Shown: piece after piece, positions 15,098 through 21,435 of the stretch
How the letters are laid out: each line of letters begins with the position of its first letter
Numbering within the stretch: the first letter of the stretch is position 1
Source of the DNA: Thiobacillus sp. UBA3361
GTDB lineage: Bacteria > Pseudomonadota > Gammaproteobacteria > Burkholderiales > Thiobacillaceae
Assembly (NCBI GenBank): GCA_002360535.1
Contig: DEQR01000052.1
Coordinates: forward strand, 1-24,301
DNA length: 24,301 nucleotides
Direction: 5' to 3'
Translations under genes and position numbers: made by a program
Notes under the pieces: model-generated
What the model saw: only the letters and a program-made list of their open reading frames with translations
The model's database searches: none
Told to the model about the DNA's origin: nothing

Positions 15098-15403
15098 CTA
15101 CGCCGCCAGCTTCAAGGGCATGACCTTGGGTGCCCCCGCCTTGCGGGCTTTCCACAGGTCATACGCGGCTTGCTGGGCGATCCAGGTATCAGCCCGGCCG
15201 CCATGCTCGACCCCCAGCCAGTTTTCCAGTCGCAGGGCCATTTCAGGGGAAATCGCCGCGCGGCCGTTCAGCACCCGTGACAGGGTTGCACGGGTCACGC
15301 CAAGCTGTTCCGCCGCCTGGGTCACGCTTAGGCCCAGGGTAGGCAACACGTCATCCCGCAGGGTCTCTCCGGGGTGAGGAGGGTTGTGCATCTTGGTCAT
15401 CAT
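15098..15403 (-). CDS. higA: HigA-family antitoxin (XRE helix-turn-helix)
   Basis: The 101-residue protein begins MMTKMHNPPHPGETLRDDVL, the hallmark N terminus of HigA antitoxins. A Cro/C1-type helix-turn-helix follows at about 25-65 (LSVTQAAEQLGVTRATLSRV, LNGRAAISPEMALRLE). It should neutralise HigB and repress the shared promoter. GAGAGGA lies about eight bases before the ATG-ATG pair; either ATG is possible. It starts 12 bases after the toxin stop, the toxin-first order usual for higBA. Such pairs stabilise mobile elements, consistent with its place in the island. Confidence 0.92.
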   Translation of the reverse strand: MMTKMHNPPHPGETLRDDVLPTLGLSVTQAAEQLGVTRATLSRVLNGRAAISPEMALRLENWLGVEHGGRADTWIAQQAAYDLWKARKAGAPKVMPLKLAA

Positions 15404-15415
15404 CTTCTGATCCTC

Positions 15416-15694
15416 TCAGTGATAGTCCTGGTAATCCACGAGCACCGCGTCCTTACCCTCGAACCGGAAGGTGATGCGCCAGTTGCCGTTCACCGTGATC
15501 GAGTAATGGCCAGCCAATCCACCGGTCAATGGGTGCAGTCCCCATCCCGGGACATTCATGTCTTCCGGACCCTGGGCCAAATCGAGGCGCGCCAGCTGCC
15601 GACTGATCCGTGGCGCATGGTGCGGCTGGATGCCTGCCTTCTTGCCTGTCTCGAAGAAGACTTTCAGTCCCTTGTGCAGGAATGTCTTGATCAC
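15416..15694 (-). CDS. higB: HigB-family toxin (RelE superfamily mRNA interferase)
   Basis: The 92-residue protein begins MIKTFLHKGLKVFFETGKKA, typical of HigB. It ends with the RelE-fold strands ITVNGNWRITFRFEGKDAVLVDYQDYH. Family members cleave mRNA in the ribosome. The start is a GTG, chosen because family members begin at this MIK. No Shine-Dalgarno is seen, and a possible promoter lies only a few bases upstream, so the message may have almost no leader. Both genes run in the same direction as the integrase. Confidence 0.92.
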   Translation of the reverse strand: MIKTFLHKGLKVFFETGKKAGIQPHHAPRISRQLARLDLAQGPEDMNVPGWGLHPLTGGLAGHYSITVNGNWRITFRFEGKDAVLVDYQDYH

Positions 15695-15702
15695 GGTTCA
15701 AC

Positions 15703-15729
15703 CGTATAGCGTGACGTTACACATGTCAA
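15703..15729 (-). promoter_or_regulatory. Candidate higBA promoter and operator
   Basis: On the minus strand a perfect -35 TTGACA (15729-15724) overlaps the integrase stop codon. TATACG (15708-15703) could be the -10, although the 15-bp spacer is short. Between them lies the imperfect palindrome GTAACGTCAC, a plausible HigA operator. The -10 is only about 8 bases from the higB GTG. Confidence 0.4.
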
Positions 15730-16967
15730 GTGTGCATGCCCATCACAAACGGCAACACGTTATCGCCGTCAACCTGGGTGGTCTCGCAGTGCCTGGCCCA
15801 GTCCTCCATGAGCCGGTAGCGTTTCTTGAGCAGGTCGCCGCGCCGGTAAGCGGCTTCCACCTTGTCCCCCACGGCGTGGGCGAGTGCCATCTCGGCCACC
15901 TCTCTGGGGTGGTTGGTCATCTCGGCTGCCCAGTCACGGAACGTGGAGCGGAAACCATGAACGGTCAGGTCGCCGCGTCCCATGCGCTTCAAGACGGCAG
16001 ACAAGGTCATGTCGGACAGCTTGCCCTTGGTTCCTGGAAACAACAGGTCCGCCCCGTCAATGCGTGGCAACGCCTTGAGCAGGTCCACGGCGGCGGCGGT
16101 GAGCGGTACGCGGTGTTCGCGCTTGGCCTTCATGCGCTCGGCAGGAACGATCCACATGCAGGACTTGAGGTCGATCTCTGGCCAGGTAGCCCCGCGTACC
16201 TCACCGGAACGCGCGGCGGTCAAAATGGCGAATTCCAGCGCCCTGGCGCCCAGTCCGTCCATACTGCGCAATGCGAGGATGAATCCCGGAAGCTCCTTGT
16301 AGCTTAGGGCGGGATGGTGCTCGACCTTGGCCACCTTGGAGGGCTTGGGCAGCAGCTTGTCCATGTGCCCCTTCCAGCGCGCCGGGTTCTCACCCTGACG
16401 GTAGCCGCGCACCGTGGCCCAATCCAGAATCTGTTCGACACGCCCGCGCAGCCGCGAGGCCGTCTCGGTCTTAGTCTTCCAGATTGGTTCCAAGGACTTC
16501 ATGACCAGGCCGGTATCGATGACCGCCACCGGTAGGTCGCCGAAATGGGGTAAGGCGTAGGTGTTCAGGGTGTTGCGCCACTGCTGGCGGTGCTTGGGGT
16601 TCTTCCAGGCGTCCTCGTGGGCGTCCAGGTAGGCCTCCACGCACTCGGCGAAGGTCATGGCCTTGGCCTTGGCGATCTGGCGATCCTGCTTGGCGCGACG
16701 CTTGTCCTCCAGCGGGTCGATGCCGGAGCGGACCTTGCGTCTCAGGTCCATGCACTTGTCGCGAGCTTCTTCCAGGCTGACATCGTGGTACGAGCCCAGC
16801 CCTATGTCCCGGCGCTTGCCGTCTATCATGATGCGCAGAATCCAGGACGCCCCGCCGTTCTTGCATTGCAGGTACAGACCACGGCTGCCGCCCACGGCGT
16901 GCATGCCCTCCACCTTGGACAGCTTCTCCACCGTCTTGAAGCTCAGCGCCTGCGCAACCCTACCCAT
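15726..16967 (-). CDS. int: Tyrosine site-specific integrase (P4-type, 413 aa)
   Basis: The enzyme catalyses integration and excision of the element at tRNA-Ser. The N-terminal arm-binding domain includes GLYLQCKNGGASWILRIMID and DIGLGSYHDVSLEEAR (the DUF4102-like P4-integrase pattern). The catalytic part shows Arg in TAARSGEVRGATW, the HGFRST box with the second Arg, a later His (ALAHAVGDKVEAAYRRGD) and the Tyr nucleophile in AAYRRGD. ATG 16967 is preferred because GGAGG precedes it by four bases and the protein starts MGRVAQALSFKTVEKL; the frame is open to 16994 without a good SD. The start is 173 bases from attR; the gene is distal to the tRNA. Confidence 0.95.
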   Translation of the reverse strand: MGRVAQALSFKTVEKLSKVEGMHAVGGSRGLYLQCKNGGASWILRIMIDGKRRDIGLGSYHDVSLEEARDKCMDLRRKVRSGIDPLEDKRRAKQDRQIAKAKAMTFAECVEAYLDAHEDAWKNPKHRQQWRNTLNTYALPHFGDLPVAVIDTGLVMKSLEPIWKTKTETASRLRGRVEQILDWATVRGYRQGENPARWKGHMDKLLPKPSKVAKVEHHPALSYKELPGFILALRSMDGLGARALEFAILTAARSGEVRGATWPEIDLKSCMWIVPAERMKAKREHRVPLTAAAVDLLKALPRIDGADLLFPGTKGKLSDMTLSAVLKRMGRGDLTVHGFRSTFRDWAAEMTNHPREVAEMALAHAVGDKVEAAYRRGDLLKKRYRLMEDWARHCETTQVDGDNVLPFVMGMHT

Positions 16968-16985
16968 CGCCCCTCCAAACAAGGC

Positions 16986-17018
16986 ACCCATCATGGATAC
17001 CCCGAATAAAACCCATCA
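16986..17018 (+). repeat. Candidate integrase arm-type sites, right end
   Basis: Two copies of ACCCATCA (16986-16993 and 17011-17018, 25-bp spacing) lie in the same orientation as the two left-end copies. A single TGGATACCCC (16994-17003), identical to one copy in repeat cluster A, sits between them. The pair lies just upstream of the integrase gene, 122-147 bases from the core repeat. Confidence 0.4.
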
Positions 17019-17062
17019 ATAATTTCAGGATTTTATGATAGGTAATGGGGCGATATGAAACA

Positions 17063-17082
17063 AGCGGATTTGTTAATCCGCT
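17063..17082. promoter_or_regulatory. Inverted repeat between integrase and attR
   Basis: AGCGGATT and AATCCGCT form a perfect 8-bp stem with loop TGTT. There is no T run, so it is more likely an operator or protein site (for example for an excisionase or for control of int) than a terminator. Confidence 0.45.
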
Positions 17083-17139
17083 CAGAATATGGCACTGCGC
17101 GGCAAGTCATGGAACTTTGTGAAACACAACTATGGCGGA

Positions 17140-17155
17140 CTTCGTCTCCGCCAAA
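17140..17155 (+). repeat. attR: second copy of the 16-bp core
   Basis: CTTCGTCTCCGCCAAA is identical to the tRNA-Ser 3' end copy. The core's TCCGCCA pairs with an upstream TGGCGGA (17133-17139 with 17147-17153, loop of 7), so the element-side junction forms an inverted repeat absent from the tRNA side. Confidence 0.93.
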
Positions 17156-17163
17156 GACATATC

Positions 17164-17189
17164 AAAGCCCACCCCGTGTGGGCTTTTTT
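17164..17189 (+). terminator. Ancestral tRNA-Ser terminator, displaced by the element
   Basis: AAAGCCCAC pairs with GTGGGCTTT around a 5-base loop, followed by six T in all. It lies nine bases after the right repeat, exactly where a terminator would stand behind an uninterrupted tRNA. It may also stop minus-strand transcription from the regulator gene. Confidence 0.85.
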
Positions 17190-17217
17190 CACGGCCCGGC
17201 GCGAATTTCACTCCACC

Positions 17218-17904
17218 TCACTCCACCCGCGCGTCGCGCAGGTCGTCGCCTTCCTTGATATAGACCCGGTTGCCTTGGACCTCCAGATAGCCCAGGTCGC
17301 TGAGCTTGTGCAGGAGGCGGGAAAAGGTCTCCGGCTTGACGCCGATGCGGGACGCTATGACCTGCTTGGGCGCCTCCAGGTCCACCACCTGGCGGCCGGA
17401 TTCGTCCGGGTCGGCGTGGTCGAGCAGGTATTGCAGCAGCCGGTCTGCGCCCTTCATCAGGGTCAGCCGGTCGATCTCGTTGACCATCTTGTGCAGTCTC
17501 GCGCTGGTGGCGGCCAGCAGGCGCACGCAGCGGTTGGCATCCTGGATCAGCCAGGTCTTGAACGCGGGGCCGTCGATGGCGATCAGCCGGCTGTCAGCCT
17601 GGGCCATGGCGTTCACCGGATAGCGCCCGCCCATGAACAGGGCCGCCTCGGCGAAGAAGCGGCCGGGTCCGATCAGTTCGATGACCTTCTCGTCGCCCAC
17701 GGGCGATGTGCGGTACAGGCGGATCAGGCCGTGCAGCACGTAATAGAAGGCGGTGACCGGCTGGTCCTGGACGAACAGGCTCTGCCCAGCCGTGAGGCTG
17801 ACCGGCCCGGCGCGACTCACCGCGTCCCGGAAATCCTGTTCGTCCAGGCCGGAAAACAGGTAGCAGCGACGCAGGGCCAGCAGTTCGTCCTGGGTCAGGG
17901 TCAT
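17218..17904 (-). CDS. Crp/Fnr-family regulator, DNR-like
   Basis: The 228-residue protein has an N-terminal sensor domain (residues 10-130) and a C-terminal winged helix (about 148-222). AFYYVLHGLIRLYRTSPVGDEKVIEL, FFAEAALFM, TSARLHKMVNEIDRLTL and KPETFSRLLHKL align well with DNR of Pseudomonas, a haem-dependent NO sensor that activates denitrification genes. There is no N-terminal Cys cluster, so it is not an oxygen-sensing FNR. The ETFSR recognition helix predicts a TTGAT-N4-ATCAA type site. The start overlaps the HAD gene stop (ATGA). The signal actually sensed is inferred from similarity only. Confidence 0.88.
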   Translation of the reverse strand: MTLTQDELLALRRCYLFSGLDEQDFRDAVSRAGPVSLTAGQSLFVQDQPVTAFYYVLHGLIRLYRTSPVGDEKVIELIGPGRFFAEAALFMGGRYPVNAMAQADSRLIAIDGPAFKTWLIQDANRCVRLLAATSARLHKMVNEIDRLTLMKGADRLLQYLLDHADPDESGRQVVDLEAPKQVIASRIGVKPETFSRLLHKLSDLGYLEVQGNRVYIKEGDDLRDARVE

Positions 17905-18578
17905 GGCGTGCCTCGGGTGACCGGCATGATGTCGGCGAAGGTGCGCAGGGCGGCATAGCCGCCCACGTCCTTGTCCGGCTGCCGGGTGTCGGGTTGATGG
18001 ATGGCCAGCAGGTGGGCGATGCCGTAGCCCCGGGCGGCGTCCAGCACGGGCAGGCTGTCGTCCACCAGCAGGGTGCGGGCCGGGTCGAAGGGCTCCGTCC
18101 GGCGCAGCCTGCTCCAGAACTCGCCCTGTTCCTTGGCCAGGCCGAAGCTGTGGGCGGAATGGATGGCGTCGAAGTGGGCGTCCAGGCCGGTGCGCTGCAT
18201 CTTCAGGGTCAGCGCCTTGTGGTGGGCGTTGGTCACCAGCACCACCCGCTTGCCGGCGGTGCGGACGGCGGCCAGGAACTCGGGCACGTCCGGGTGCACG
18301 GCGATGAGGTGGGCCACTTCTTCCTTCAGGCGCTCGATGTCCAGGTTGAGCTGCTCGGTCCAGTAGTCCACGCAGTACCACTCCAGGGTGCCCAGCTTGG
18401 CGTTGTAGCGCCGGAAGCATTCCTCCAGGGCCTCGCCCTCGGTGAGGCCGTGCTTCTCGGCGAACCGGGCCGGCACGTATTCACGCCAGAAGTGGTTGTC
18501 GTAATGCAGGTCCAGCAGGGTGCCGTCCATGTCCAGCAGGACGGTGTCGATGGCCGGCCAGGGCAGCGGGATGGGCAC
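17901..18578 (-). CDS. yrfG: YrfG-like HAD-family GMP/IMP nucleotidase
   Basis: The 225-residue HAD hydrolase has motif I VLLDMDGTLLDL (nucleophile Asp16, acid Asp18), motif II VLVTNAH, and motif IV LLVDDS with the Lys of GLAKEQ before it. DTVLLDMDGTLLDLHYDNHF, WYCVDYWTEQLNLDI and TNAHHKALTLKMQRTGLDAH closely follow E. coli YrfG, which dephosphorylates GMP and IMP. The start is GTG 18578, four bases after the DUF1015 stop. No strong SD is seen, so it probably relies on coupling. It is the middle gene of a three-gene unit. Confidence 0.88.
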   Translation of the reverse strand: MPIPLPWPAIDTVLLDMDGTLLDLHYDNHFWREYVPARFAEKHGLTEGEALEECFRRYNAKLGTLEWYCVDYWTEQLNLDIERLKEEVAHLIAVHPDVPEFLAAVRTAGKRVVLVTNAHHKALTLKMQRTGLDAHFDAIHSAHSFGLAKEQGEFWSRLRRTEPFDPARTLLVDDSLPVLDAARGYGIAHLLAIHQPDTRQPDKDVGGYAALRTFADIMPVTRGTP

Positions 18579-18582
18579 GCGG

Positions 18583-19833
18583 TCAGTCCAGCATGTGGGA
18601 GGCCATGCCGTCCGCCAGCTTGGGCTCGAACCAGGTGGACTTGGGCGGCATCACCTCGTTGGCGTCGGCCACCGCCATCAGGTCCTCCATGCGGGTGGGG
18701 TGCAGGGACAGGGCCAGGGCCATCTCGCCGCTGTTCACCCGCTTCTCCAGCTCGGCCAGGCCGCGGATGCCGCCCACGAAGTCGATGCGCTTGTCCCGGC
18801 GCGGGTCGGCGATGCCCAGGATGGGGGCGATGAGATTGTCCTGCAGCAGGCTCACGTCCAGGCGGCCCACCGGGTCGGCGGGGATCAGGGCCGGCTTGAT
18901 GGTCAGCTTGCGCCAGCGGCCGCTCAGGTACAGGCCGAACTCGCCCGGCCGGGCCGGGCTGACGGGGCCGGGGGCGTCCTCCACGGCGAAGGCGCCGGCC
19001 AGCTTGTCCAGGAAGGCTGCCTCGCTCAGGCCGCTCAGGTCCTTCACCACCCGGTTGTAGTCCAGGATGCGCATCTGGTCGTGGGGGAAGATGACGGTGA
19101 GGAAGTAGTTGTAGCTCTCCTCGCCGGTATGTCCCGCGCCTGCCGCCAAACTCGCCACCTTGCGCGCGGCGCACACCCGGGAGGCGGCGGCCGAGCGGTG
19201 GTGGCCGTCGGCGATGTACAGGGCCGGCAGGTTGTCGAACAGCTCCGTTAGGCGAGCGACGGTGGCCGCGTCGTGGATCACCCACAGGGTGTGGCGCACC
19301 CCCGATTCCCCCACGCCGTCCTGATCGGGCGCGTGCTGGGTGGCTGCGGCCAAGATGGCGTCCACCTCGGCTTGGGCCGGATAGGCCAGCAGCACCGGGC
19401 CGGTCTGGGCATTGAGGGCCTCGATCTGGCGCACCCGGTCGTCCTCCTTGTCCGGACGGGTGAACTCGTGCTTGCGGATGCGGTTGGTGTCGTAGTCCGC
19501 CACGCTGGCGGCGGCCACCAGGCCGGTCTGGGTGTGCTCCCCCATGATCAGGCGGTAGGCGTAGTAGCAGGGCCGGTCGTCCTGCTTCAGCACCCCTTCC
19601 GCCAGCATGTGGCGCAGGTTGTCGGCCGCCTTCCGATAGACCTCCGGGGCGTAGGGGTCGGTGTCGGCGGGCAAGTCGATCTCCGGCTTGGAGATGTGCA
19701 GGAAGCTCCATGGACGGCCTTCCGCCAGCACGCGGGCCTCGGCGGTGTTGAGCACGTCGTAGGGCGGGGCGATGACTTCCTGGGCGCGACCGGGGGCGGG
19801 GCGCAGGGCGGCGAAGGGGCGGATCAGCGACAT
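18583..19833 (-). CDS. DUF1015 family protein (416 aa)
   Basis: The full-length family member starts MSLIRPFAALRPAPG and includes IAPPYDVLN (about 21-29). Further blocks are HEFTRPDKEDDR and YIADGHHRSAAA, whose His-His pair suggests a metal or catalytic site. NYFLTVIFPHDQMRILDYNR follows. The family is widespread, and its biochemical role is not established to my knowledge. No good SD is seen before the ATG. It heads the unit DUF1015-yrfG-regulator and is divergent from the BrkB-cNMP gene across a 228-base gap, which contains no other convincing gene. Confidence 0.9.
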   Translation of the reverse strand: MSLIRPFAALRPAPGRAQEVIAPPYDVLNTAEARVLAEGRPWSFLHISKPEIDLPADTDPYAPEVYRKAADNLRHMLAEGVLKQDDRPCYYAYRLIMGEHTQTGLVAAASVADYDTNRIRKHEFTRPDKEDDRVRQIEALNAQTGPVLLAYPAQAEVDAILAAATQHAPDQDGVGESGVRHTLWVIHDAATVARLTELFDNLPALYIADGHHRSAAASRVCAARKVASLAAGAGHTGEESYNYFLTVIFPHDQMRILDYNRVVKDLSGLSEAAFLDKLAGAFAVEDAPGPVSPARPGEFGLYLSGRWRKLTIKPALIPADPVGRLDVSLLQDNLIAPILGIADPRRDKRIDFVGGIRGLAELEKRVNSGEMALALSLHPTRMEDLMAVADANEVMPPKSTWFEPKLADGMASHMLD

Positions 19834-20019
19834 GGTCGGGGCCTGAGGGGAAAGGCCGGCATTTTAGCCTGTTGCGCGGGGGGCGTCCGAATCCACCCCT
19901 TGCTCGACTTCGCCATACTCCCCCGGGTGCGGCGATCGGAACGAATCATGACCTGCCGAAGGGTGTCACCGAAGGATTGGCGACCTACGGTAGGGGTGGA
20001 CGCGGCACCGGCGAAAGCG

Positions 20020-20049
20020 TTGTGGCCGTGGTTTCCGAATCCATAGTAT
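20020..20049 (+). promoter_or_regulatory. Candidate promoter giving a near-leaderless message
   Basis: TTGTGG (20020-20025) and TAGTAT (20044-20049) are separated by 18 bp and resemble sigma-70 boxes. The -10 ends only 12 bases before ATG 20062. The start would thus fall within a few bases of the codon, and no Shine-Dalgarno is present. Confidence 0.4.
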
Positions 20050-20061
20050 TTTCCCCGCATC

Positions 20062-21339
20062 ATGAAGGCCACCCTGTCCGACCCCCGCCGCGAATCCCTG
20101 GACTGGCTGATGCAGCTGGGCCTGACCACGGCGCGCCTGTTCACCCGGAACGGCCTGGGCAACCACGCGGCGGCCACGGCCTTTTTCCTGATGCTGTCCG
20201 CCACACCCCTGCTGCTGCTCATGACCATCGCCCTGCAATGGCTGGCGGCCCTGGCCGAGCAGTCCAACTGGGCCGCCATCCTGCTGGCCGCCTTCTACGA
20301 CCAGCTCAGGCTGGATCAACTGGCGGATATGGGCTTCATCCCCAACCGCGCCCGCCTGACCGCCGGGGGCGTGGGCGTGCTGACCCTGGTGCTGTCGTCA
20401 CGTGGCCTGATCCAGGCGGTGCAGTCCGCCTTCCAGGTCATCTTCCCGGACGACAGCAAGCGCAAGCTGGTGGTCTCCTGGACCCTGCCCCTGATCATCC
20501 TGCCGGTGGCCTTCCTGCTGGTGGGACTGGCCGCCACCGCCCAGACGGCCATCGGTTATTTCGCCCGCACCGAGCTGCTGGGCGCTGGCCGGGCGCAGCT
20601 GCTGCAGGGGCTCAACCTGCTGGTGCTCCTGCTGGCCATCTGGGGCTTGATCTTCGCCGCCTACTGGCGCATGCCCCTGCGCCGGCCGCGGGTCCGCGCC
20701 GCCGCCCGTGTCGCCCTGGTCGCCTCGCTCACGCTGCTGTTGCTGTTCTCCGGCTTCCAGCTGTTCTTCAGTGTGGAGAAATACCGCGCCGTCTATGGCG
20801 CCCTGGGGGGCGTGGTGTTCATTCTCATCGGCGCCTATTTCGCCTGCCTGGCCTTCTATTTTTGGGCCCAGTGCCTGTACGCCCTCTCCAAGGTGGACGT
20901 GGCCGCCCTGGAGCGCCTGTTCCTGGGGGGCACCGGCCAGGGCGCCGGCAAGCTGGAGAGCTACGTGTTCGGCCGCGCCAACCGCCTGCTGGCCCGCTAC
21001 GGACAGACCTTTGTCGCGGGCGAGGCCGTCATCCGCGAGGGCGACGATGCCCAGACCGCCTACTTCCTCTACGCCGGCCAGGTGGACCTGTACAAGCGCT
21101 TCGACGGCCAGGAGAAACACCTCGGCCAGCTGGGCGAGGGGGAGCTGTTCGGCGAGATGGCCTACCTACTGGGGGAAAAGCGCACCGCCACGGTGAAGGC
21201 CCATGGCGAGGTGACCTTGCTGGCCCTGCCGCCCCAGATGCTGGAGGAACTGATGCGCTACTCGGCGCCCCTGTCCCGGCGCATCATCGCCACCCTCTGC
21301 CAGCGCCTGCTGCGCATGAACCAGGCGGCCGGCGGGTAG
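20062..21339 (+). CDS. YihY/BrkB-family membrane protein fused to a cyclic-nucleotide-binding domain
   Basis: The 425-residue protein has about six membrane segments in residues 30-285. The family-typical AAATAFFLMLSATPLLLLMT, VLTLVLSSRGLIQAVQSAFQ and ALGGVVFILIGAYFACLAFYF identify YihY/BrkB (once wrongly called RNase BN). The C-terminal part (about 305-415) is a Crp-type cNMP-binding domain: VIREGDDAQTAYFLYAGQVD, then FGEMAYLLGEKRTATV, which keeps the Glu and Arg that hold the phosphate and ribose of cAMP/cGMP. No DNA-binding domain follows. A transport role gated by a nucleotide is an inference. The gene is 96 bases before mfd on the same strand. Confidence 0.9.
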   Translation: MKATLSDPRRESLDWLMQLGLTTARLFTRNGLGNHAAATAFFLMLSATPLLLLMTIALQWLAALAEQSNWAAILLAAFYDQLRLDQLADMGFIPNRARLTAGGVGVLTLVLSSRGLIQAVQSAFQVIFPDDSKRKLVVSWTLPLIILPVAFLLVGLAATAQTAIGYFARTELLGAGRAQLLQGLNLLVLLLAIWGLIFAAYWRMPLRRPRVRAAARVALVASLTLLLLFSGFQLFFSVEKYRAVYGALGGVVFILIGAYFACLAFYFWAQCLYALSKVDVAALERLFLGGTGQGAGKLESYVFGRANRLLARYGQTFVAGEAVIREGDDAQTAYFLYAGQVDLYKRFDGQEKHLGQLGEGELFGEMAYLLGEKRTATVKAHGEVTLLALPPQMLEELMRYSAPLSRRIIATLCQRLLRMNQAAGG

Positions 21340-21435
21340 GTCGATGAGCGCAAAACCAGTGTAGCGGGGTACGCGTAGCGCAATCCGCCGGTCGCCTATC
21401 CGCCCGTTTTGGGATAATCGACACCTGCACTTACG

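Larger units (their letters stand above)
6924..17155. mobile_element. Integrative element in tRNA-Ser (about 10.2 kb), satellite-like, with primase-based replication module
   Basis: The boundaries are the two copies of the 16-bp repeat. On the minus strand the element holds a tyrosine integrase, higBA, a 283-aa gene and a six-gene primase operon. On the plus strand it holds three cargo genes (PEP-CTERM protein, 80-aa protein, protease-TPR). No virion, packaging or conjugation genes are visible, so it probably needs a helper or moves by excision and uptake. The bona fide tRNA terminator now lies beyond the right repeat, at 17164-17189, as expected if the insertion split the tRNA from its original downstream sequence. 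The left 1 kb is AT-richer than the flanks. Confidence 0.92.

Noticed and set aside
15183..15192. Further iteron copy (CAGGTATCAG) in higA
   Set aside because: A single copy of a short motif in 10 kb is near what chance allows; it was not counted with the clusters.
6924..17155. Prophage
   Set aside because: No capsid, portal, terminase, tail or lysis gene is visible, and the element is only about 10 kb.
17055..17258. Plus-strand frame of 67 aa after the integrase
   Set aside because: It runs through the inverted repeat, attR and the terminator hairpin, so it is a chance frame.
17905..18420. Upstream extension of the Crp/Fnr gene
   Set aside because: The extension is an out-of-frame reading of the HAD gene; the ATG at 17904 gives a normal-length regulator.
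19872..21347. Plus-strand frame of 491 aa overlapping the BrkB-cNMP gene
   Set aside because: Gly/Pro/Arg-rich shadow in another frame; the 20062 frame has the family motifs.
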